Origin: Georgenia ruanii
GTDB taxonomy: Bacteria > Actinomycetota > Actinomycetes > Actinomycetales > Actinomycetaceae
Length of the DNA: 64,000 bases
NCBI RefSeq assembly: GCF_009193175.1
Contig: NZ_VUKE01000004.1
Location: forward strand, 62,001-126,000
Direction of reading: 5' to 3'
Of this stretch, positions 17,792-26,906 are shown one piece after another; the stretch's first letter is position 1, and every line of letters starts with the position of its first letter. The position numbers were made by a program, and so were the translations under genes. The notes beneath the pieces are model-generated. The model saw only the letters and a list, made by a program, of their open reading frames with translations, did not search any database and was not told the origin of the DNA.

Positions 17792-18781
17792 CACCCAGGA
17801 GCTGTCAAGCATCTGCTGGTCGCGGTAGAGGGCGGTGACGGGAATCTGCTTCAGGGCGAGCCCGCTGCCGAACAGCTGCACGGAGGGCGTGTCGGCGTAG
17901 TCGAGCGCGGCGCGCCACGCGACCGTCCGGTTGTTGAGCGTGGTCACGCTCTCCAGATCGCCGCGTCCCGCGAACGCGGTGACGAGCGGGGTGAGGAACG
18001 CGACCGCCAGGGCCATCGGAACGGTTGCGGCGATCCCGGCCACGACCCGGGGAGGAACCCGTGGTGCCACGACCACGAGCAGCACCATGATGAAGATCAG
18101 TCCGGCGAGGCCGGTCCGTGAGCCCGTCAGCCAGATCAGGCCGAGCAGCGGGAGCAGGCCGTAGAACTCGGCGCGCGACGCCGTGCCGTGGACCGCCTTC
18201 CAGAACAGGATGACCACCGGGACGCTCACCAGCAGGCAGATCTCGTTGGCGTTCAACGGAGGGATCCCGCCGTAGAGCCGCCCGGTCGTGGCCAGGGAGC
18301 CCAGGCCGGTCAGGGCGCCGAAGCAGGCCAGCAGGAGCATCGCGCTGCTCATGGCGCTGAGGACCACGTGCCAGGGGTGGCTGACCGTGACGAGGACGAG
18401 CGCGAACGCCAGGAGCGCCAACCGGCCGGCCAGCACGATCGTCGGCAGTCCGTCGGCGTTGAGGATGCCGCCGATGACGGAGATGAGCAGATAGCTCCCC
18501 AGCCAGAGCACGGGCGCCGCTGCCATCCGGCCCCAGGCGCCCGGGGGCCTACGCATCAGCAGCGCGATGACGACCGCGAGGACGGTCAGTGCCGCCTTCG
18601 CGACGACCACGACATCGAGGCCGCCGGAGTAGAAGGCGCCCCTCCGCCACGCCACCGAAGACACGACGAGGAGCAGACAGACGAAGAACAGAGGGAACGG
18701 CCGCATCGTGAGCACCCGCAACACGGAGGCGGGCTCGACCGCGGGCCGCTCCGGCAGCTCCAGCTGCGGCGCCTGCGTCAC
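17552..18781 (-). CDS. O-antigen ligase/Wzy-like polymerase, polytopic membrane protein
   Basis: 409 residues with about 10-12 membrane segments (for example FFVCLLLVVSSVAW, LALLAFALVLVTV, GLIFIMVLLVVVAP). LLGLIWLTGSRTGLAGL and PPLNANEICLLVSVPV match the conserved WaaL/Wzy_C core, which joins or polymerises undecaprenyl-linked units on the outer face of the membrane. The GTG start at 18781 overlaps the TGA of the flippase gene (GTGA), so the export and polymerisation genes are coupled. Its 3' end overlaps the convergent Wzz gene. Whether it acts as polymerase or ligase cannot be told. Confidence 0.85.
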   Translation of the reverse strand: MTQAPQLELPERPAVEPASVLRVLTMRPFPLFFVCLLLVVSSVAWRRGAFYSGGLDVVVVAKAALTVLAVVIALLMRRPPGAWGRMAAAPVLWLGSYLLISVIGGILNADGLPTIVLAGRLALLAFALVLVTVSHPWHVVLSAMSSAMLLLACFGALTGLGSLATTGRLYGGIPPLNANEICLLVSVPVVILFWKAVHGTASRAEFYGLLPLLGLIWLTGSRTGLAGLIFIMVLLVVVAPRVPPRVVAGIAATVPMALAVAFLTPLVTAFAGRGDLESVTTLNNRTVAWRAALDYADTPSVQLFGSGLALKQIPVTALYRDQQMLDSSWVSALIQAGYVGSMILLLFVLATLVRALRLPRPQRSLVGGLALLVTLVGVLESGMFDTAPAFIVFFTMSMLAHRIIARPRT

Positions 18782-20040
18782 GCTGACACCTTCGCGGGTG
18801 CGGCGGCGCCCGTGCGGGCGTCCGGCCGCAGCAGGACCTGACGGCACAGCAGGCCGCCCGCGAAGGAGCCGACCGAGAGCAGCCAGGGCATCCAGTGCGT
18901 GCCCACGTTCGCTGCCATCAGCACGACCCCCACGAGGGCCAGGGCGAGCGCCGAGTCGGCGACGCGGATGAGCAGGACCCAGTGCTGCTTGCCCCGCACG
19001 GCGGCCAGGCTGCCGTATGGCAGGACCGCGGCGCACGACGCGGCGTAGCAGGCCCAGCCCAGCGCGGCGACCAGACTGAGCTGGTACCGGTCGGCCGTGA
19101 GCAGCGATCCCACCCGGGGCAGCAGCAGAGCGGCGGCCACGCCGACGGCGACAGAGCCCGCCAGCATGACCGTCGCCGCGCGATCCGCGCGGGCCAGCAG
19201 CGCTCGCGCACCCTGGGCGCGGTCGGCGGCGTAGGAGGAGAACAGGTACGACCCGAACCCCTGGACGAGCAGCATGGCGGGCGCCACGAAGACCCGGGCG
19301 GCTTCGAGCTCACCGACGGCCGCGGCCCCGCCGAGGACCAGCACCACCCAGCGGGCGGCGTTCAGCGTGGTCGGCCGGACGAACTGCTGCAACGCTCGCC
19401 ACGAGCCGTACCGCACGACCGCCCCCCAATCGCCCCGGCCGCGGCGGGGGAGCCGGCGCTCGGCGGCGGGCAGTCGGGCCAGCGCGAGCAGTCCGGCCAC
19501 CACCTGGCCGATCGCGAGGCCGGCGAGGAAGTGGTCGAGGCCCAGCGCCCCGACAAGCCTGGAGCCGAGCAGGAAGACGAGCATGGCGAGGAACCCGACG
19601 GAGTCGACGACCGGGAGGCTCCAGAACCGCAGGTTGGCCATCAGCAGACGCCGTCCCAGGTCGGCCCAGACGAAGGCGGTGAGCGCCACCGCGAACAGCG
19701 CCGCGGTGACCGCCGAGAACTGCCCGCGGGCGAGGACGAAGCCGGTCAGGCACAGGGCAGCGCCGAGGACCCAGCCGAGTCGGAACAGAGCCGTCCGGAC
19801 CGGTGCGGCCTGCCGGTCCAGGACCGTGAGGGAATCGCCGACGAGGCCGGTGGTCAGCGCGGTCGCCATGACGATGACGCCGAACATCAGCGCGAAGGTC
19901 CCAAACCCTGCCGCACCAAGCTCCCGGCTGGCGCCGACCTGCAGGACGAAGCTGCTCAGCGCGAGAGTCGCCTGGCCGGCAAGCGCGCCGAAGGCCTGCA
20001 GGGGAAGGCGCGACAGGCCGGAGCGCAACCTCGACGGCAT
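18778..20040 (-). CDS. Wzx-type oligosaccharide flippase (MOP superfamily)
   Basis: 420 residues, about 12 to 14 hydrophobic segments (FGALAGQATLALSSFVLQVG, FGVIVMATALTTGLVGDSL, VFLLGSRLVGALGL, and so on), consistent with a polysaccharide-unit flippase that moves lipid-linked repeats across the membrane. The ATG at 20040 has AGAGAGG eight bases upstream; a GTG at 20046 is closer to that SD and less likely. Pairs with the Wzy-like gene by a 4-base overlap and is transcribed away from the ABC transporter. A second flippase domain occurs in the fusion gene at 40003. Confidence 0.82.
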   Translation of the reverse strand: MPSRLRSGLSRLPLQAFGALAGQATLALSSFVLQVGASRELGAAGFGTFALMFGVIVMATALTTGLVGDSLTVLDRQAAPVRTALFRLGWVLGAALCLTGFVLARGQFSAVTAALFAVALTAFVWADLGRRLLMANLRFWSLPVVDSVGFLAMLVFLLGSRLVGALGLDHFLAGLAIGQVVAGLLALARLPAAERRLPRRGRGDWGAVVRYGSWRALQQFVRPTTLNAARWVVLVLGGAAAVGELEAARVFVAPAMLLVQGFGSYLFSSYAADRAQGARALLARADRAATVMLAGSVAVGVAAALLLPRVGSLLTADRYQLSLVAALGWACYAASCAAVLPYGSLAAVRGKQHWVLLIRVADSALALALVGVVLMAANVGTHWMPWLLSVGSFAGGLLCRQVLLRPDARTGAAAPAKVSA

Positions 20041-20233
20041 TGCCACCGCCTCTCTGCGGGATCGGGCAACGTCAGCATGCTGGTGCCACGGTAGACCTCG
20101 ACCCGTAGGGACCGGGGCGGTCCGGGACGAAAGAATGGCCGCCGAGGCGCGTCCGCATCGTCCCCTCGGCAGAGATGCAGGTCAGAGGCGACCGATAGGG
20201 GGCCACCGGTTCCGAGGTGGGAGGATCGCCTCC

Positions 20234-22210
20234 ATGGCAATGGCAGGCATGGGCGGAGCTCACATGGGCGGGCCGGGCGGCTTCGGCCGCACCCTCCGGC
20301 AGGACTCCTCGGTCAAGGATCACCGGCTTCGGCCCGGCACCACCCGCCGGGTCGTGCGCTACGCCGCCCCCTACCGCTACCAGATCGCGGCCTTCCTGGG
20401 CCTGGTCGTGCTGGCCGCTCTCATGGTGGTGGCGACCCCGCTGCTGCTCCAGCGCATCATCGACGACGGCGTGGCCACCGGCGACCGTCGGCTCGTCGTC
20501 GTGCTCGCGGCGCTCGTGGCCCTGGTCGCCGTCGCCGAGGCAGTCCTCACGCTCCTGCAGCGCTGGTTCTCCGCCCGCATCGGGGAGGGGCTGATCTACG
20601 ACCTGCGCACCGACGTCTTCGCCCACGTGCAGGCACAGTCGGTGGCGTTCTTCACCCGCAGCCAGACCGGCTCGCTGGTCACCCGGCTGAACTCGGACGT
20701 CATCGGCGCCCAGCGGGCGTTCACCACCACCCTCTCCGGCGTGGTCTCGAACGTCATCTCGGTCGTCGTCGTCCTCGTGACCATGGTGGCGCTGTCCTGG
20801 CAGATCACGGTGGTCGCCCTCCTCGTGGTGCCCGTGCTGCTGCTGCCCGCCCGGCGGGTCGGGCGCAAGCTCGCCGCGCTGAACCGGCGCGGCATGGAGC
20901 TCAACGCCGAGCTGGGCAACCGGATGACCGAGCGGTTCAACGTGGCCGGGGCGCTGCTGGTCAAGCTGTTCGGCACGCCGGAGCGCGAGCAGGCGGAGTT
21001 CGCCGAGAGGGCCGGCGGGGTCCGGGACGTCGGCATCAAGACGGCGATGAGCAGCCGGGTGTTCTTCGCGGCCCTGGGCGCGATGGCGTCGCTCGCGACG
21101 GCTCTCGTCTACGGGGTGGGCGGGGTGCTGGCCATCGAGCAGGCGGTCACCGTCGGCACGCTGGTGGCGTTCGCCGGCCTGCTGGGCCGCCTGTACGGCC
21201 CCGTCACGGCGCTGAGCAACGTCCAGGTCGACGTCATGAGCGCGCTGGTCAGCTTCGAGCGGGTTTTCGAGGTGCTCGACCTGCGCCCGATGATCACGGA
21301 CGCGCCGGACGCCGTCGATCTCCCGGACGGGCCGCTCTCGGTCGAGCTCGACGACGTGCGCTTCGCCTACCCCGGCGCCGACCGGGTGGGCCTGGCCTCG
21401 CTCGAGGGCGTCCCGGCGGTCGGGGTCGGGCACGGGGAGAACGGGGGCCGGTCGGCCCACGGCGACGGCATGGCGGGAAGCCCGACGACGGCGACCGCCG
21501 GCCCGCACGGCAACGGCGTCGACGAGGTGCTCAAGGGCGTGTCCCTGCGCGTCGAGCCCGGCACCATGCTCGCCCTCGTCGGCCCCTCCGGCGCGGGCAA
21601 GACGACCCTGTCGACGATGATCGCCCGGCTGTACGACCCGACGTCGGGCGCCGTGCGGGTGGGCGGGCTGGACCTGCGCCAGGTTCGCCAGGCCAGCCTC
21701 CACCGGGCGGTGGGCGTGGTCACCCAGGACGCGCACCTGTTCCACGACACCGTCCGGGCCAACCTCCTGTACGCCCGCCCCGAGGCGAGCGAGGAGGAGC
21801 TGTTCGCCGCGCTGCGGGCGGCGCACGTCGAGCCGCTCGTCCAGCGGCTGCCGGAGGGGCTGGACACCGTCGTGGGCGACCGCGGGCACCGACTCTCGGG
21901 CGGGGAGAAGCAGCGGGTGGCCATCGCCCGACTGCTGCTGCGCTCGCCGAGGGTGGTGGTGCTCGACGAGGCCACCGCGCACCTGGACTCGGAGTCCGAG
22001 GCCGCCGTCCAGCTCGCGCTGGACTCGGCGATGGTCGGGCGCACGTCGATCGTCATCGCGCACCGGCTCTCCACGGTCCGGAAGGCGGACTCCATCGCCG
22101 TCATCGAGGCCGGACGCGTCGTCGAGCAGGGGACGCACGCCGAGCTCCTCGGCGGTGGCGGGCTGTACGCGGAGCTGTACGAGACCCAGTTCGCCACCCA
22201 GGACGCGTGA
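20234..22210 (+). CDS. ABC exporter half-transporter (TMD-NBD), multidrug/lipid type
   Basis: 658 residues. N-terminal Gly/Met-rich tail, six-helix type 1 exporter domain (~50-345), then the nucleotide-binding domain: A-loop FAYP, Walker A GPSGAGKTT, Q-loop VTQDAHLFHDT, signature LSGGEKQR, Walker B VVVLDEATAHLD and H-loop IVIAHRLST. A Gly/His/Thr-rich insert of about 45 residues (roughly 382-428) separates the A-loop from VDEVLKGVSL, where family members have almost none. The ATG at 20234 has GGGAGG upstream. Located between island 1 and mfd, a place where actinobacteria often carry such an exporter, so I treat it as core. Substrate unknown. Confidence 0.93.
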   Translation: MAMAGMGGAHMGGPGGFGRTLRQDSSVKDHRLRPGTTRRVVRYAAPYRYQIAAFLGLVVLAALMVVATPLLLQRIIDDGVATGDRRLVVVLAALVALVAVAEAVLTLLQRWFSARIGEGLIYDLRTDVFAHVQAQSVAFFTRSQTGSLVTRLNSDVIGAQRAFTTTLSGVVSNVISVVVVLVTMVALSWQITVVALLVVPVLLLPARRVGRKLAALNRRGMELNAELGNRMTERFNVAGALLVKLFGTPEREQAEFAERAGGVRDVGIKTAMSSRVFFAALGAMASLATALVYGVGGVLAIEQAVTVGTLVAFAGLLGRLYGPVTALSNVQVDVMSALVSFERVFEVLDLRPMITDAPDAVDLPDGPLSVELDDVRFAYPGADRVGLASLEGVPAVGVGHGENGGRSAHGDGMAGSPTTATAGPHGNGVDEVLKGVSLRVEPGTMLALVGPSGAGKTTLSTMIARLYDPTSGAVRVGGLDLRQVRQASLHRAVGVVTQDAHLFHDTVRANLLYARPEASEEELFAALRAAHVEPLVQRLPEGLDTVVGDRGHRLSGGEKQRVAIARLLLRSPRVVVLDEATAHLDSESEAAVQLALDSAMVGRTSIVIAHRLSTVRKADSIAVIEAGRVVEQGTHAELLGGGGLYAELYETQFATQDA

Positions 22211-22301
22211 CACGGGCGGCCGGCGCCACCGCCGCGGCCGAGCGCCCGGTCCCCGGTTCGCCCTGCACGAACCCCGCTCGGCGCCTGGGCGCCGCCGACC
22301 G

Positions 22302-22307
22302 TAGACT
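22302..22307 (+). promoter_or_regulatory. -10 element TAGACT for mfd
   Basis: TAGACT matches TAnnnT in the 223-base gap between the ABC exporter and mfd, about 125 bases before the mfd start. No convincing -35 box. Confidence 0.35.
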
Positions 22308-22433
22308 CGTGCGCGGACCCCGCCCCCTCCGGGATGCGGGGCTCACGTGCTGCCCGCGCGGGGCCAGGTCCCGCCGTCGTGCTCCCGGCCGGAACGCGCA
22401 GCGCGCCGCCCACCGCCTGGCCCCGAAGGACTC

Positions 22434-25400
22434 ATGAAGCTCACCGGACTGCTGCCCCTGCTGCGCACCGACCCCGCCGTCGAATCCGCCACCGAGATGG
22501 CCCGCCAGCCGGTGCTGGCCCCGCAGGTCGTGGTCAACGCCGCGGTCGGCGTGCGGGCCCCGCTGGTCGCCGAGCTCACCGCGGGGGAGCGGGGCCGCCC
22601 GGTCGTCGTGGTCACCGCCACCGGCCGCGAGGCCGACGAGGCCGCCGACGCGCTGCGCAACTTCCTGCCCGACGACGCCGTCGCGGTCTTCCCCGCGTGG
22701 GAGACCCTGCCGCACGAGCGGCTCTCGCCCCGCAGCGACACCGTCGCCAAGCGGCTGGCCGTGCTGCGCCGGCTCGCCCACCCCACCGCCGGCGGCCAGT
22801 CCGGGCCCATCGCCGTGCTCGTCATGCCGGTGCGCGCGCTGCTGCAGCCGGTGGTGCAGGGCCTGGGCGACCTCGAGCCGGTGTCCCTGGAGGTGGGGCA
22901 GGAGGCCGACCTCGAGGAGGTCGCCGCGGCCCTGGCCGCCGCGGCGTACACGCGCGTCGACATGGTCGAGCGGCGCGGGGAGTTCGCCGTGCGCGGCGGC
23001 ATCCTCGACGTCTTCCCGCCCACCGAGAACCATCCCATGCGCATCGAGTTCTGGGGCGACACGGTCGAGGAGATCCGCTGGTTCGCCGTCGCCGACCAGC
23101 GCTCCCTCGAGCTCGCCGAGCACGGCCTGTGGGCGCCGCCCTCGCGTGAGCTGCTGCTCACCGAGAAGGTCCGCGCCCGCGCGCTGGCGCTGATCGAGGA
23201 CCTGCCCGGCGCCGCCGAGATGCTCGAGAAGATGGGCAACGGCATCGCGGTGGAGGGCATGGAGTCCCTCGCCCCCGCGCTGGTCGACGGCATGCAGCCG
23301 GTGCTCGACCTCGTGCCCGACAACACCCTCGTGCTGCTCTCCGACCCCGAGAAGATCCGCCGCCGCGCCCACGACCTCGTCTCGACCACCGAGGAGTTCC
23401 TCGCCGCGGCCTGGACCTCCGCCGCCCAGGGCGGCAAGACCCCGCTGGACCTGCGCGCCGCCTCCTTCGCCGACCTCGCCGAGGCCCGCGCCCTCGCCCT
23501 GACCCGCGGCCTGGGCTGGTGGTCGCTCAGCTCGCTGCCCACCGACGCCGAGCTCGCCGAGCTGATGAACGACTCCGGCGACGACGTCGACAGCCTGGGG
23601 TCGGCCCTCGCCGTCGGCGCCCGCGACGTCGAGCGCTACAACGGCGACGTCGACAAGGCCCTCAAGGACCTCGCCGGCCTGGTCCACGACGGCTGGCGCC
23701 TCGTGCTCACCACCGAGGGCCCCGGGCCCGGCCGGCGCATGGCCGAGCAGCTCTCCGCCGCCGACGTGCCCGCCCGGGTGGTCGACGAGATCGCCCAGGA
23801 GCCGCCGTCGTCCGTGGTCCTCGTGACGACGGCGAGCAGCGGGCGCAGCTTCGTCGCCCCCGACCTCAAGCTCGCCCTGCTCGCCGAGGCCGACATCACC
23901 GGCCGCGCCGGCACCTCCACCCGCGACATGCGCCGCATGCCCTCGCGCCGGCGCAACGTCGTCGACCCGCTCGCGCTGCGCGCCGGGGACTACGTGGTCC
24001 ACGAGCAGCACGGCGTGGGCCGCTTCGTCGAGCTCGTCCAGCGCACCGTCGGCGCCGGGGCGGACGCCACCACCCGCGAGTACCTCGTCATCGAGTACGC
24101 CAGCTCCAAGCGCGGCCAGCCCGGCGACCGCCTCTTCGTGCCCACCGACTCCCTCGACCAGGTCACGAAGTACACCGGCGGCGAGGCGCCCACGCTCAAC
24201 AGGCTCGGCGGCTCGGACTGGTCGAAGACCAAGGCGAGCGCCAAGAAGGCGGTCAAGAAGATCGCCGCGGAGCTCATCCGGCTCTACGCCGCCCGGATGG
24301 CCACCAAGGGCCACGCCTTCGGCGCCGACACCCCCTGGCAGCGCGAGCTGGAGGAGGCCTTCCCCCACCAGGAGACCCCCGACCAGCTCGTCACCATCGA
24401 CGAGGTCAAGGCCGACATGGAGAAGTCGACCCCGATGGATCGTCTCATCAGCGGCGACGTCGGCTACGGCAAGACCGAGATCGCGGTCCGTGCGGCGTTC
24501 AAGGCGGTCCAGGACGGCAAGCAGGTCGCGATCCTCGTGCCCACCACGCTGCTCGTCCAGCAGCATCTGGACACCTTCTCCGAGCGCTACGCCGGCTTCC
24601 CGATCACGGTCAAGGCGCTGTCCCGCTTCCAGACCGACGCCGAGGCGACGGCGGTGCGCGACGGCGTCAGCAAGGGCACCGTCGACGTCGTCATCGGCAC
24701 CCACCGCCTGCTCACCGGGGAGGTCCGGTTCAAGGACCTGGGCCTGGTCATCATCGACGAGGAGCAGCGCTTCGGCGTCGAGCACAAGGAGACGCTCAAG
24801 CAGCTGCGCACCAACGTCGACGTGCTGTCGATGTCCGCCACCCCGATCCCGCGCACGCTGGAGATGGCCATCACCGGCATCCGGGAGATGTCCACGCTGG
24901 CCACCCCGCCGGAGGAGCGCCACCCGGTGCTCACCTTCGTCGGCGCCTACGAGGAGAAGCAGGTCGCCGCCGCCATCCGCCGCGAGCTGCTGCGCGAGGG
25001 CCAGGTCTTCTACGTGCACAACCGGGTCCAGTCGATCAACAAGGCCGCCGCCCACCTCGCCGAGCTGGTGCCGGAGGCCCGCGTCGGCGTCGCGCACGGG
25101 AAGATGAACGAGCACCAGCTCGAGAAGGTCATCCAGGACTTCTGGGACAAGGAGTTCGACGTCCTGGTCTGCACCACCATCGTCGAGACCGGCCTGGACA
25201 TCTCCAACGCCAACACCCTGATCGTCGAGCGGGCCGACCAGCTCGGCCTGTCCCAGCTGCACCAGCTGCGCGGGCGGGTGGGGCGCGGCCGCGAGCGGGC
25301 CTACGCCTACTTCTTCTACCCCCCGGAGAAGCCGCTGACCGAGACGGCCCACGACCGCCTCGCGACCATCGCCGCCCACACCGACCTCGGCGCCGGCATC

Positions 25401-26051
25401 CAGGTGGCCATGAAGGACCTCGAGATCCGCGGCGCCGGCAACCTGCTCGGCGGGGAGCAGTCCGGACACATCGCCGGGGTCGGCTTCGACCTGTACGTGC
25501 GGATGGTCTCCGACGCCGTCGCGGAGTTCCGCGGCGAGAAGGAGACCGAGAAGGCCGACGTCAAGATCGAGCTGGCGGTCGACGCGCACGTGCCGCACGA
25601 CTACATCGCCCACGAGCGGCTGCGCCTGGAGGCCTACGCCAAGATCGCCGCAGCCGCCGACGACGCCGCCATCGCCGCCGTGCGCGAGGAGCTCGTGGAC
25701 CGCTACGGGCCCGTGCCCGAGCCGGTCGAGCGGCTCTTCGCCGTCGCCGCGCTGCGCGACAAGGCCCGCGAGGTGGGGCTCACCGACATCACCGCCCAGG
25801 GCAAGTACGTCCGCTTCGCCCCGGTGGAGCTGCCCGAGTCCGCCCAGCTGCGCCTCAAGCGGCTCTACCCCGGCACCGTGCTCAAGCCGGCGGTGCGCAC
25901 GATCCTCGTGCCCTACCCGATGACCGCCCGCCTGGGCGGCAAGCCGCTCAAGGACGTCGCGCTGCTGGAGTGGGTCGGGCAGGTCATCGACGCGGTCCTC
26001 AAGGACTCCGTCGCCGCGGCCGCGACGGTGGGGGCGGCCTCGGCGCACTGA
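22434..26051 (+). CDS. mfd: Transcription-repair coupling factor
   Basis: Removes RNA polymerase stalled at DNA lesions and recruits UvrA; cytosolic translocase. At 1205 residues it is full length. N-terminal UvrB-homology region (~1-350; [31 protein letters not shown]), RNA polymerase interaction domain ([18 protein letters not shown], ~520-600), helicase motor with Walker [10 protein letters not shown] near residue 674 and DEEQ box IIDEEQRFG, motif VI region [20 protein letters not shown] and C-terminal domains. The ATG at 22434 is preceded by GAAGGA. It is core: in many actinobacteria mazG and eno follow soon after; here island 2 follows instead. Confidence 0.98.
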   Translation: MKLTGLLPLLRTDPAVESATEMARQPVLAPQVVVNAAVGVRAPLVAELTAGERGRPVVVVTATGREADEAADALRNFLPDDAVAVFPAWETLPHERLSPRSDTVAKRLAVLRRLAHPTAGGQSGPIAVLVMPVRALLQPVVQGLGDLEPVSLEVGQEADLEEVAAALAAAAYTRVDMVERRGEFAVRGGILDVFPPTENHPMRIEFWGDTVEEIRWFAVADQRSLELAEHGLWAPPSRELLLTEKVRARALALIEDLPGAAEMLEKMGNGIAVEGMESLAPALVDGMQPVLDLVPDNTLVLLSDPEKIRRRAHDLVSTTEEFLAAAWTSAAQGGKTPLDLRAASFADLAEARALALTRGLGWWSLSSLPTDAELAELMNDSGDDVDSLGSALAVGARDVERYNGDVDKALKDLAGLVHDGWRLVLTTEGPGPGRRMAEQLSAADVPARVVDEIAQEPPSSVVLVTTASSGRSFVAPDLKLALLAEADITGRAGTSTRDMRRMPSRRRNVVDPLALRAGDYVVHEQHGVGRFVELVQRTVGAGADATTREYLVIEYASSKRGQPGDRLFVPTDSLDQVTKYTGGEAPTLNRLGGSDWSKTKASAKKAVKKIAAELIRLYAARMATKGHAFGADTPWQRELEEAFPHQETPDQLVTIDEVKADMEKSTPMDRLISGDVGYGKTEIAVRAAFKAVQDGKQVAILVPTTLLVQQHLDTFSERYAGFPITVKALSRFQTDAEATAVRDGVSKGTVDVVIGTHRLLTGEVRFKDLGLVIIDEEQRFGVEHKETLKQLRTNVDVLSMSATPIPRTLEMAITGIREMSTLATPPEERHPVLTFVGAYEEKQVAAAIRRELLREGQVFYVHNRVQSINKAAAHLAELVPEARVGVAHGKMNEHQLEKVIQDFWDKEFDVLVCTTIVETGLDISNANTLIVERADQLGLSQLHQLRGRVGRGRERAYAYFFYPPEKPLTETAHDRLATIAAHTDLGAGIQVAMKDLEIRGAGNLLGGEQSGHIAGVGFDLYVRMVSDAVAEFRGEKETEKADVKIELAVDAHVPHDYIAHERLRLEAYAKIAAAADDAAIAAVREELVDRYGPVPEPVERLFAVAALRDKAREVGLTDITAQGKYVRFAPVELPESAQLRLKRLYPGTVLKPAVRTILVPYPMTARLGGKPLKDVALLEWVGQVIDAVLKDSVAAAATVGAASAH

Positions 26052-26080
26052 CCGGCACGGGCCGCGACCGGGTGGCACGA

Positions 26081-26173
26081 CCGCACCCGACCGCAAGATC
26101 TCCGCATCTCGGGCCAGGAGAGCCGCACGGCCGCGGCAATCGCCTCCGTCCGCGCATGCGCGCGCCCTAGCGT
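26081..26173 (+). promoter_or_regulatory. Bipartite upstream element and promoter (copy B) before module 2
   Basis: CCGCACCCGACCGCAAG (26081) and GGCAATCGCCTCCGTCCG (CAATCG at 26137) lie exactly 56 bases apart start to start, followed 25 bases later by the -10-like TAGCGT (26168-26173). Copy C before 30714 has the same order, the same 56-base distance and the same -10. The rest of the 170-base gap after mfd is featureless. Confidence 0.55.
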
Positions 26174-26221
26174 TCGGCCACGGCGCGCAGGGCGCCGGCC
26201 CGGACGCGAGGTGTGTGCGCA

Positions 26222-26872
26222 ATGCAAGGAAGGCTACGCGGGCGGGCGCTCGGAGGACTCGCCGCCGTGATCGCGGCGCTCGCCGTCGTCGGCTGGGCAC
26301 TCGGCGGAGGCGCCGACGAGCCGGCCCCCTCCAGCTCGGCCCCGTCCGCGGCGCCGACTGCCTCCGCGCCCGCCGCCCCACCCACGCAGATGCCGGACGG
26401 GGCGCCGATCCCGTCACCCAGCCCGGGGACGCCCAGCACCCTCGGCGCCGGCAGGACGGAACCCGTCGAGCCCGTCCCGACCAACCCGCCGGTCGGGTTG
26501 GACGAGACCGCCGACTTCGGAACCGGGCTCACCGTCAGCCTGACGGAGATCGTGCCCGTGCAGGGCGTGGCCCGCGCCCCCGGCGAGATCGCGGGCCCCG
26601 CCCTGGCGGTAACCGTCGAGGCGACGAACAGCTCGGCCGGGGCGCTCTCCCTCGACGGCGTGACCGTGTTCGTGTCCTACGGCCAGGACCGCACACCCGC
26701 CACCGACTTCGAGCAGGGCAGCGCGCCGCTGCGGGGCGACCTGGCCGCCGGGTCCTCCGCCACCGGGACGTATGTCTTCGCCGTGCCGGAGGACCGGCGC
26801 GACGACGTCCGTGTCGAGATCAGCTACACGGGTGCGGCGCCCACCGTGGCGTTCGGGGGCTCCGTTGACTGA
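26222..26872 (+). CDS. Membrane-anchored DUF4352-like protein, module 2 'A' gene
   Basis: 216 residues. Basic N-terminus, single membrane segment (~8-27, ALGGLAAVIAALAVVGWALG), then a ~60-residue Ala/Pro/Ser-rich spacer and a beta-rich domain (ALAVTVEATNSSAGALSL, SSATGTYVFAVP, DVRVEISYTGAAPTVAFGG) that aligns with the anchor protein at 9016 across the whole extracytoplasmic part. It is followed within 35 bases by the second propeller/LamG/PKD gene, so gene order and pairing are conserved between the two copies. The ATG 26222 is preferred over a GTG at 26213 on SD spacing. First gene of island 2 after mfd. No known function. Confidence 0.72.
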   Translation: MQGRLRGRALGGLAAVIAALAVVGWALGGGADEPAPSSSAPSAAPTASAPAAPPTQMPDGAPIPSPSPGTPSTLGAGRTEPVEPVPTNPPVGLDETADFGTGLTVSLTEIVPVQGVARAPGEIAGPALAVTVEATNSSAGALSLDGVTVFVSYGQDRTPATDFEQGSAPLRGDLAAGSSATGTYVFAVPEDRRDDVRVEISYTGAAPTVAFGGSVD

Positions 26873-26906
26873 CCAGGCCACCGGATCCGCACGCGGCCAT
26901 CGCCGC

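Noticed and set aside
22101-26417. 1438-residue reading frame antisense to mfd
   Set aside because: Complete Mfd domains lie on the other strand; the antisense frame is Gly/His/Val-rich shadow sequence with no start context or family motif.
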